Shown piece after piece: positions 52,851 through 63,200 of a stretch of 64,000 nt of DNA. How positions within the stretch are numbered: position 1 is the first letter of the stretch; each line of letters starts with the position of its first letter. The DNA is from Batillaria attramentaria (taxonomy: Eukaryota; Mollusca; Gastropoda; Batillariidae), in the NCBI GenBank assembly GCA_018292915.2, contig JACVVK020000145.1, positions 857,001 through 921,000 on the forward strand. Direction: 5' to 3'. Both the position numbers and the translations under genes were made by a program. The notes below the pieces were generated by a model, which had not been told where the DNA came from, ran no database searches, and was given only the letters and a program-made list of their open reading frames with translations.

Positions 52851-54654
52851 ATTGTGACTTCTACAGATTTGGAACTGGAGCCTGGGAGCCCATAGTCTCC
52901 ATGACAAGTAATGTCTAGTCACGTCAGTCTGTCCAACACACCCTCGACATGCCTGTCCTTTTATATTTCTAAATGTCGTTTTAATTTCACAAGGCCTTTT
53001 GTTGTTCTTGTTGTTGGTATTTGTTTTTGGTTCGGGTTTTTTGTTATTGGGTGGTGGTGGTTGTGATTTTTTATCTTTATTTTGGGATTGTTTTTTGTTG
53101 TTGTTGGTTTTTGTTTTTTTGTGGTTTTGTTTGTTTTTATTTATTTGGGGGGAGGGGCTTTTTTATATCGTTTTAAGCTCTCAGCCCCTGCCCCACTCCC
53201 CCTTCCCCGTGTCAACTCGCCAAACCACCCGTCCACCCTCCGCTGAGCCTCCTCCGTGGCTTATCTCCGTGTGGGAGGTGCCGCGGGAGGGAGGGTAGGT
53301 GTTAGTCAATGGTCAATAGTGAAGCACATATCAGTCAAGGTCCAGATGGCTAGGTCAGTAGTGGCTGCACGCTAATCTTACGCCATGACACGAGTGACGC
53401 CTCCTGCGTCTCTTGTGCTTTGTGTTTGGTCAGCCCCAGTTGTCTGTTGCCAGCGGCCTGTGTCGGCGTCTGTGTGTGTGTCTGCATGTGTGGCTTGTTT
53501 ACAAAGAATGTACAGGGAGGGCAGCCTCGCCACGGGAAGTACATGTACGACTGAGGAACATAAGCATTCACTAAGCGTCCACTGAATAATGCGAGGCAGG
53601 TTCGAACATTCGAGGGCATGCCGCGAAGAAAAATTAAGAAGAAACAAATCGGCTAAAATCCCGCGAACTGAACCTAAAAAGAAACTGAAAATTTGACTGA
53701 TTTTACTAGTTGTGTGTGCGAGCGACTATTGAGGAACAAAGTCAGTTTTCACTCCTTTCGTGATAAGCGTGACCGGCGGACTCTTTGCTGTTAGTAGACT
53801 TGCACGGATCAGCTACTGCTAAACGAAGCTAAAAAAAAACAACAACTAAAGATCCCGACCCCTACTCTCATCAGTCCCTGCAGGTAATACCCCCCCCCCC
53901 CCCCCCGAAAAAAATTAATAAATAAGTAAATAAAAATAATAAATGAATAATTTCAATCAGCCGTTTTAGACGTTTTAGCTTTTCACACACCGCTTTGCAC
54001 ATGTACGCACTGCCTCGCACTATCTGTGGACGCACTCTCCTGCCGTGTTCCTCGCAGATTCCGCGCTCCGACCTCATGGACTTCCAAACGACGTCAGTGT
54101 TCACCCCTCGCGCGGTTTTGCTGCTGTTTAAGAGATTCTGGCAAAATTTGCCGAAGAACGATTTCGACGTTTTCTCATAAAATCGTACACCCTCAACTGA
54201 GTCACGCGACACGGCGGAAGTTATCCCTTGTGATGTAGCGCACACAAAGCTGTTCTGTTTTCAGTTCAGTCACGGTGTCAGTGGCCGGCGGGAAACCCGG
54301 AATTTATCATGATTAGCAGCGAACTCACACCAGAAGCATCTGCGTATTGCATTTCGTTTCACTTGAATCGTTTCGTTCAAACATTTACCTGAGGTTTGTG
54401 CCCAACGGAAAAAAAAAGACTGAAGAAGTACTGAAATACAGGTAGTTATAGTACTACTGTTCAGGCTCGCAAGTGCTTGGAGGCTCAGTGTAGCCGCTTA
54501 ATAATCAACCAATCCGTTATCACCCACTGAGTAAGACTTGAGTGAAGTGAAGTGAAATCTGAAGATTTTCACGGCATACCCACAGATTCGCGGGGGGGGG
54601 GGGGGGGGGGGTGAAACAAAATGCACGGGCGTTTTTCCGGTGCTACCCCGCTCC
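52851..54654. other. Intergenic, GT-rich then mixed
   Basis: T/G-rich (GTTGTT, GTTTTT) at 52995-53150, C17 at 53890-53906 and G20 near 54593-54611. The open frame at 53871-54245 (minus) has no motif. Confidence 0.45.
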
Positions 54655-54870
54655 AAATCATCATCAGACACTGAGCGAGAGGCACTGAAAACCAACACTG
54701 AGCTCAGTTGTAGAATTTGAATGTTCGACCCCTCGCGCAAAGTGTGAACAGCGTTATGTCGCATTAAGAGCTCTACTAATCATTAAAGATAAAGTAGTTT
54801 CGAGCGTCCAGGCGCGCTCACAAGCAAAACTGTTCCAAAACACAAGTTGGCTTCTTTGAGGCCTAGGAAA
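54655..54870 (+). repeat. Dispersed repeat family 4, copy 3
   Basis: CAGACACTGAG, GTTGTAGAATTTGAATGTTCGACC, CGCGCAAAGTGTGAACAGCGTTATGTCGCATTAAGA, and AAAACTGTTCCAAAACACAAGTTGGCTTC. Most similar to copy 2. Confidence 0.82.
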
Positions 54871-55353
54871 CATATTAAATAGCCGGCACAGTCAGTTTAA
54901 ACCACGATTCCACCAGATCAGTCAGTAGCGAAAACTTTGGACCAGAGAAGTATAAAATGAACAAGAAACCTGCCGTTGCAGTCTACTCCGTCTAGAGGTT
55001 AATCCGAAGAATCACTGACGTCCTCGCTCTGCACGCAGTCTCCTCAGGTTTGACTGAGAAGATGAGTTGTAGCATAGGTGGGGTTGGTGCAGTTAGTAAC
55101 TCTTTTTGCCCGTCTTCTGATGGTATGGATGCCCACTTTGTTGTCGAAGTTAATACTGTATATTTAGGACATACAGCTCAAAAGAAGCTTCTGGGACATA
55201 CCTGAAATAAATCAGTACAGTTACAAATTACGTCAAAACGTTTGAGCGTAATGCATATTTGGTAAATCTTTGGACGAAAGCGTCCCTCCAAGTCATGGTA
55301 CATATCTGATCAGTCAGTGACGTTTTGTTTTCAAGGATGATTGAGAGAGACTT

Positions 55354-55432
55354 AGAGAGAGAGAGAGAGAGAGAGTGTGCGTGCGCGCGTGTGCATGCGC
55401 GCGCGCGTGTGTGTGTGTGTGTGTGTGTGTGT
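55354..55432. repeat. (GA)n / (GT)n / (GC)n compound microsatellite
   Basis: GA at 55354-55375, then mixed GTGCGCGC, then GT to 55432; alternating purine-pyrimidine sequence could form Z-DNA. Confidence 0.95.
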
Positions 55433-55606
55433 TACGGGTTCAGTGATCATGTTTAAAAACTGCAAGATTTGTATTTCGTTTGCAACGTTTCCGGTGACTG
55501 ATCCGACAACTCCCCATGAGGAAATTTCTTAGGATTCAGTTAAACTGGTCGACAGTGCTGTTATTATCTTTCGTCCATGCTGACTTGGCAGATTTCTTGT
55601 CCACGC

Positions 55607-55990
55607 GAGGGGACACCCCAGTGATAATCTAAAAGGCAAAAGTACGGATGACAGAACAGACTGAGGCACCGAAAAACAAACCCAGACCAGGCATCTGAAA
55701 GCCAAGCGAAGATCCTCTGACGCTGACCAAAGCTAAGCAAATCAGCCCTCACACACCCCAAAGACACTCGCCTAGCCAAGCAGCCAAAGTCACATGCCAG
55801 GAACAACTTGTCCTTAAGGGCCAAAAGCCATAGGACGTAAAGCAAGCTAATGATGATGGGCTCCCGCAAAAAGCCTGCACTTTTTTTTTTTTTTTTTTTT
55901 GGGGGGGGGGGTCTGGATTCAAACCCGGGACCTTTAGATCTCGTCCAACGCGGCTTAAACCGTTGAGCTGCCCCCACCCCCACCCCCGGG
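55607..55990 (-). mobile_element. Inverted-repeat family 6, copy 2, with tRNA-like head (SINE)
   Basis: On the minus strand, a head GGCAGCTCAACGGTTTAAGCCGCGTTGG (A box) and GGTCCCGGGTTTGAATCC (B box) leads through a C11A20 junction (G/T on plus, 55881-55911) into the 250-bp body shared with 52142-52395. Copy 1 lacks the head. Confidence 0.8.
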
Positions 55991-56285
55991 AGTCTGCTGG
56001 TGTTAGAGACTGTCGGGGGGGGGGGGGACTAACTAAACCGTCCAGCTGGACACTATTCAATCCGGACAGACTTACATTACAGTTCGACATGACTGCTTTA
56101 TCACCGACTATATGAATATTGGCCGGAAAAGATACGCAGACTCGGTTTCTCGTTACACAGCCTTAAAGCATCTTTTTTCTCTTCTTTTCCTCTTTTCACT
56201 CGCCGTAACTGAACTGACGTAAATAGGCAGGCACTGCAGTGGTCAGTTCTTTCATAATATGCACCCCTTTCAAAACTGTGACCCC

Positions 56286-56293
56286 TGACGTCA
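56286..56293. promoter_or_regulatory. Perfect CRE palindrome TGACGTCA (distal)
   Basis: An exact consensus cAMP-response element in GC-richer sequence about 830 bp upstream of the SLC37 ATG. A TGACGTAA variant lies at 56215-56222. CREB/ATF binding is inferred from the motif only. Confidence 0.45.
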
Positions 56294-56425
56294 CGGTTCA
56301 CGTCAGAATCCCCTACACCAGCCCCCTCCGGCTGACCCCCTCCCCGCCCCTTCCAACACACACGTGTACACAAAGACTTTTCCTCCAGATGGCCACGTGC
56401 AAGCCTCAAGGCCAGTGATGTAACC

Positions 56426-56433
56426 TGACGTCA
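56426..56433. promoter_or_regulatory. Perfect CRE palindrome TGACGTCA (proximal)
   Basis: A second exact CRE, 140 bp after the first and about 690 bp before the SLC37 ATG. Two perfect 8-mers this close are unlikely by chance, but promoter position and transcription start are unknown. Confidence 0.45.
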
Positions 56434-57112
56434 CAGTGACAACGCGAAGCCGGTATTCGGCCGAGGCGGCCGTGCGAAAGCCCCGCCTGCTTTGCATACT
56501 AAACACATAATTTGCATACGGCCAGTTTCCTGGCTGCAGTTTCTCTTGTCGTGGCGCGGGAGTCTATTCCAAAACCACGCCTGCTACACAACGAGTGACA
56601 AGCCCGCACAAAGCCCAATGCCTTGCTAGAAGCACATGGCAACAGCTCATTCGACATTCCACGGTTTGATCAAGGACGAGAGCAGCAGTGCACAACTCGC
56701 AGTCAGTCTTAGTCCTTTCAAGTTCAGTTCGTGTCAGTGTATCGGCTGGTCCCCAGCGGCTGCAAAACGCTGTGCACACTTGAACTAAGGGCGGCTGCTA
56801 CACGTTGCCAGGATTGGTACTTGCAGGGCTGGCAACACTGGCAACCCTAATTAAATCGCTGGCGGCCAGCTGACAAATCCCCCTTGCCGGTGCCGGCGCG
56901 GGAATAGAAAGCCGTTCTATTTTTCCTGGCAGCCAGCTAGCCACAGGCAGCCCGTACAGCCAACTGCCCAAACCTTGCAACGCTGCAGGCTGCGTGTGCC
57001 GCGGAACACTTGCCCGCCAGCAGGCAGCCGAGTACGGCAACATGCAGACTGGCAGTCGTGTAACCGTGCGCTTAACCAGCTCGGTCTGCAACACCAGTCA
57101 GTCCAAGTGAAG
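56434..57112. other. SLC37 upstream region / probable promoter
   Basis: CpG-containing, moderately GC-rich sequence between the CREs and the SLC37 ATG. No clear TATA box. The transcription start cannot be placed by eye. Confidence 0.4.
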
Positions 57113-57219
57113 ATGATTCTTTTACTGTGTGGTCGGGTGATGTCGTGGATCCATAGTGTGAAGATGAAGATGAGCGGAACGTGGACCATCTGTGGCGTCA
57201 GAATCACGAAAACTGATCG
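57113..57219 (+). CDS. SLC37 coding exon 1 (N-terminal cytosolic segment)
   Basis: From the ATG at 57113 (AAGATGA, A at -3) there are 35 codons plus 2 nt, ending GATCG|GTAAGAAG. That phase is exactly what exon 2 needs, giving ...RITKTDR|YKIFILL. Further in-frame ATGs at 57140, 57164 and 57170 could also start the protein. A short reading frame from an upstream ATG near 57041 stops at the TGA just before 57113 and would be a uORF if transcribed. Pairing with exon 2 is by phase and by similarity to the short N-termini of SLC37A1/A2; the 5.2-kb intron could hide another first exon. Confidence 0.65.
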
Positions 57220-60200
57220 GTAAGAAGGATGTTGGTCGTCACTGACGGTCCGGCTTTCACGTGTGCGTTCACTGTACTTTACTCAGTTTGTCGATACTGA
57301 CAACGGTAGTCAGGGAAGCTGGCAGTGACCACTGATGCGGGAACCGTTTCACATTTGGTCTAGTGGTTAAGGCATCCGACTTCGGATCCTGAGCTGCCAG
57401 GTTCGAGTCCCCGGTGGGCAGGAATATGGTGGGATTTTTCCTTACCATATCGAGTCAAATCCATGTGGAGACTCGTTTACGGTGCCTGTCTCGCCTTCGT
57501 GTACACATGCACGCACATACATCAAGTGTGCACGCTAAAAATCCCACGTTCATCTTTCGAAGAAGAGAAGGCTGTGGCCGGTGTCGTGGTAAACAGAAAT
57601 ACTGTCGCACGCACCAGAGTGAATAGCAGGGTGGAGGTTTGCACATAAAGTAGCGCTTAGCGGCAGCAGGCTTTCACTGCTTCGTCCTCCAGCCCTGCGG
57701 CGCCGTGAGCATTTCCCCAGAGATGGATATGTGCGCCGAGGAGAAGTCTACCATACCATACCATACATTTTTGCACAAGTGATTCTAGCGAAAACCTTTA
57801 GGTAGCCTAGTGAACGTATAGTGTCGGGTATGCCGGTGGTCATTGTCTCATTGACCGGCTCATTGTTTAACTGTCTGATATTAGTGATATAGCGATAACT
57901 TTCTTACAAAGGCGGATAGATTATGCAATCATTTCTGCGCCACTGTGGACATGTATGCATCTATTCAGGACGAAAAGCTCGGACGAGGCAACGATGAAAA
58001 AGCCAGCACAAATATTTGGCCCCAGCCGGGATACGAACGCACGACCCGAGCATTAGAAGTCCAACGCTGCTCGAGGTTATGGATTTTAGCCCCTCGTTGT
58101 GGCGTGGACGATAAACCCCATCTGACCAACCAATTTTAGCCACGGGTTAAAGTTTAACCTCGAACTAAACTAGCTCTAGGGTTAAATTTTCTTCTTTCTT
58201 TCTTTCTTTTGTTTGTTTTAAATCAGGACGCGGGTCTATTCCACCATGGTGCCTGAGCCGTTATAGAGGGATTTTTCCTTCCTTTCTTCGCTTCCTTTTT
58301 TAAATTTAATTTTGTTTTGGGGCTTCTTTTGTCCTAGTCTGAGTTAGGCCCGTAGCCGTGGGTTAAATTAACCTCGAGTTTTGCATGCCGGCCCCGGCCT
58401 TTGAAGAACTGTGCGTGCGGGCTTAGGGGACTTGAACCAGTCAGCCTTGGCCAAACTTGTAGTTGTACACGTACGATGTACTCGGTTGCCAGTGACGAGG
58501 CTGTTGTACAAGTTTGATTGTAGCCTTTGTGACTCAGTCGTCGGTGTTATCAGATCTTAGTTCATTTCTGGAAAAAATGGTCCGTGCATAGTGATGGTAA
58601 CCAGAAGGGTTGATTCGATTAGTCGTGCTGGTCAGTCGTTCAGTTCAGTTGTATTAACTGGTGTCCATCGCTAGTTGTACCCTTCTTTATTCACTGAGAA
58701 AAAGGGAGAAAAAATTAAGCAGTGAGTCAGTTTTCCGCCCTAAGCGCTGGTTAATGTTAATTTAGGGCGGTGGGTTCAAGCGAAATAGCTTTTTTGTGTT
58801 GTTGTTCAACATGCGATTCACATGCGGAAAGGGTCGCGCCAGAGACATAGACACTGAATTTCAGGTCTCATTAACCCCGGCCCTCCCCAACTGAGTCACA
58901 AATTATAGTGCAGACCCTTGAAGTCACTATATTCTCAGAGAGGCCCCCAAATTACCGTTGACATTATACCAAACAAAAACAAAACAAAAAAAATCTTATG
59001 GCATTTCTTATTCAGGAGACTCCCGTCAAACACTTGATTCCAAATCTAAGTCCAAGTGTGGTCAGTCGTTCTTCTCGAGACCAGATAACGGCAGGGAGTA
59101 CTGAAGCCGCGCAAAGTTCGACTACATGTAACTTACTCGGACAGTCGGAGACTTCTGCATTTTCTGTCACGGTGTGTCTTTGTGCTGGGTAGAGTCACAA
59201 ACGCACTTATAGCACTGTTTCCTGGTGAAACAGCGCTATAAGTCATTATGCATGCCATCACCTACCCTTTGACCCAGTTTCACCGTTCTGTCTTGCGCAG
59301 ACATGCTTCAGGTTTGCGCCTTGTTATGGTGCTGTCATTTTACGCCTGCCTTTGTGGACTTATCAGTGAGGGTCCAGATGCGGAAGTAAATAGACCTTTC
59401 CGACTGCCTCCAGTCCAGCTGTCCGGGCTGCATCAAACTATATGTGCGATGATTGACATTAGCAGCACCTTTACAGACATACCTGTGTTCAGTGACTTTT
59501 AGTCAAGGTCATGCAAGCGTTTTTTGTTTTTTTTTCTTTTGGGGGGGGGGGGGAACTTTAACATTGGCATTTTCTCCAAAACAACAAACAGTAGAGGCAC
59601 CAAACGAGGCATGATGATAGACAGCAATGAGACCTACCTTTCTGAGTGACCTTGACTGAAGGTCAAGGTCATTAAAGCTGTCTGTTGTGAATCTTAACAT
59701 TACTGTTTTCGGAGGAACTACAAATACTAGAGGCATCAAACTTGGCATGATGATAGATATTGATGAGATCTCATTTGAATGACCTTGACCAAAGGTCAAG
59801 GCCATACAAACCGTTTCGGGGAAAATTGTAATATTATTGCCATGAACTGCGCCAGAGACACTTTACTTGGCATGATAATGGATAGTGATAAGAGCTAAAG
59901 TTACAAACATACTCTTGTGAATGACCTTGACCTGTGTCACAAGGGAGCCATGGAGGCTTTTGCCTCTCTAGTTTAAAATGAATGTACTCTTATTTTTAGC
60001 CATTCCAATTTTTTTTTTAGTGTATACGTGTGTGTTGTGATACTCTTAACCTTATTAATGTGACGCTACGCCACGAAATGAGTCGGAAGTTACATGCAGC
60101 TGAATAGTGCAACACCCGATTTTCCGACCGAGGTGGCTATTTTGTTTCATGGGGTACGTCATTTCAACAGATCATAACTTCAAAAATAATTATCCGATTT

Positions 60201-63200
60201 TAATCTGGTTTTCACCATTGGATTCAGCATTAAAAAACCTGTAAGATCATATCAAAACCTCAAAAACTTCAAAAAGTGACTTCAGACTCAAATCGTGGGG
60301 GGGCGTCACATTTTATTTTATACTGTGCAGTGCGGGCACCAGAAGGAAATTTTCCGGTTGTTATAAACTGGACAATAAAGATGTTTTAAATTTGAATTAC
60401 CCGGCCTGTGCGCTATCGAGGATGCAAAGTCAGAGTGATCATCCCCTGCTGCGTGTGGAGAGGTCTAGTCACCGTTTCAAGCAATGTTAGGCTCTTGTCA
60501 CACGGGAGACTTTCTACTACATGTAGTCCGAACCGTCCGCCAACATAGGGCACGCTTCAAACACGTGCCCCCCCAAAATTAGAACAGAGACGTACATGTA
60601 TGTATGTTCGGTAGCCGTATGTCACACGAGGAACACGGGAAAACGCCTTATTCGGGTCGGCGTGTTCGATGTTTGTCGGACTAAAAGGAAAACGTCCCAT
60701 GTGTGACGTGAGCCTTACTATGTAACGGAATGAAGTGCTTGCGGTTTGTGAGTGTTGGGAGGAGGGGGGGCATTATCAAACGCACGTTTGTGTTAGTACA
60801 TGTATACATGTATGTAGATCTATCTATAAACACGGAGACCCTGTGGTGTATCACGTGTATGCGCATGAGTCTTCCTGTGTTGTGCAGCATGTGTGCATGC
60901 ATGTATTGTAAAACACAAAGAACCGCCGCAGTGCAGCCTCAAAATGACATGGTGACAATGGCTTCCAGTAATTGCATTCTGAATTATGATGCTTTTTTTT
61001 TGGGGGGGGGGGGACACTGAATTTGCAAGCTTGTGTGATGATGTAAAATGAGTTTCTGTGATACTCAACTCCACTGTACACTGTACAGCATGCGCGCTCA
61101 GTGTGTGTCACAGAAACTGAGGAAACTTTGTTCACTGTGAAGTCCAGTCCCTTGATCAGTAAAGTCTGTGGCCCTGGCGCAGGGAAAAAGTTAAAATTTC
61201 TGTAATTGGATAGGGTTTTCCATAATTAGCATTCACACAGAAAATGATAATGTAATGCGATCTTTTTTTCTCTCCATTTTTTTCTCCTCAGGTTTTTTTT
61301 TGGTTTGTTTTGTTTGTTTTGACAACACCAGATATTGCGGGGTGGGTGTTTGGGAGTTTACCAACACGCAAGGGTGATCTGAAAGACGGGGCAAAAAGGA
61401 AAAGGCCAGCACAAATATTTGGCCCGAGCCGAGAATCAAACACGCGGCCCGAGCATTGAGAGTCCAATGCTCTACCATTCGGCTGTCTCAGCTCCCCCAG
61501 ATACTGCATTATTTATTTGTAGTAAAAATGATAATTATGTAGACTACATGTATATCATGCACAGCTGTGGCTGTTGAATAACACTAACAGTTTTGTTTAG
61601 ATCTACAGTGCTGCAGCTGTGCCAGCGTACCCATTATTGATCGTAGCGGCTGAAAAGAACTCTGCTATGGCTTGCCATTTTGTCTTCAACAATATGGGGT
61701 TTCTGAGTGTTTAATCAATAGTGCTGGGTATAGCAAGCATAAACACTTTTTTTTTTTTAATTCACACATATGGCACAACAATTCTAAGAAGTGTCCTACA
61801 CATATGTTTTCAGTTTTGAATCATCACTTGTCAGTCAGCCTATAATAATACAATAATAATAATTATAATAATAATGATGAGTGTGGTGTGGGCGCTTAAC
61901 CCAGTTTCTTGAATTGGCTCAAAGCGCAGCGAACTGACCCCAACATGCACACTCACGTGAATCACACGCATTCTCTCACACACTGGACATGAACACATTA
62001 CGATCACATTGTGTGAAGGGTCAGCTCAGCTATTTAAGTTTTTGAATTTAGAATTGCATTTATTTTCAAATTTTATGGGCTGAATATTTCCAAAGCAGAG
62101 GGGGAGGAAGCCGGAGTACCCAGAGAGAACCCCAGTCGATCGACCCGAATGAACGGTGCCACATAGGGGAAGGAAAAATTCTTTGCCCCCAAGTGGAACT
62201 CGAACCTGACCTCTCGCTTTGGTGACAAAATCTCTTAACCACTAGACCACCGGCCGCCCCGTACAGTGAATTAAAATTTATGACTAGTTTTGTGGCTACG
62301 TTGCAGTTGATGAATAACACTATTAACAGTATCATTCACACACACCACTGCAGTTTGCATTTTCTTGTTACTCTGTAATTGTATTACATTGTATTTCATT
62401 TCTGTTCTGCAGGTACAAGATCTTCATTCTACTGTTCACGTTTCTCTGCTACGCAAGCTACCACCTTTCGCGAAAACCATTCAGTGTGGTGAAGGTGAGA
62501 CTGTAACTGATTTTAACATTTTTGATGGGATCTTAATGCACATTAGAATTTCCGGAAGGGATGGGGGGTTGAGTGGGGGTGCAAACTTAACAATAACATC
62601 CATGAAAGGGTCTGGTTGGTCTTTGGGAGTTTCAGTGTCCGATTCCACCACATAATATTATGGGTAATATCAAAGACAGGGCAATAAGACAAAGGCCAGA
62701 TGTATTTGGCCCCAGACAGGGTTTGATTCTCACTTAGACATGGAGCAGGTGGCTGTTGATGTGATTGTCAGGCTGGGAGATTTTCGGTCGTTTGGCAGTG
62801 TTTTCAGCCAAATTTCCTGTTCTTTCAGCCCCCCCCCCCCCCCCCCAAAAAAAAAAAAAAGTTGCAGTCGAAGAAAAGGAAGGGGGAAAGAAAGACTGCA
62901 CACAATCATGTATGGAGATATGTAATGCCACATGACACAGTCTAACTTCATTTTTGAAGACTTGCATGTCAGCACCAAGGCAGTATTTCACTTTTGGGTG
63001 CCAGGAGAGGCTACTAAATTAGTGGTGCCTTTAAAAATGCCAATAATTATTTGTTTTTTTAAGTGGGCCATTGCCCCCTGTGTTCCCCAGCAGCGCGCTA
63101 CCTTTGCACCCAGCCTAGGTTTCAGTCCTCCCCCCCCCCCCCCCCCCCTCAGGAATTCCCCAGCCTGTTGATTGTCACTTAGACAGGCGGCTGCCGATGT

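Noticed and set aside
57352..57422. Functional tRNA gene in SLC37 intron 1
   Set aside because: The anticodon arm is malformed, and a SINE body with an (ATACC)n tail follows.
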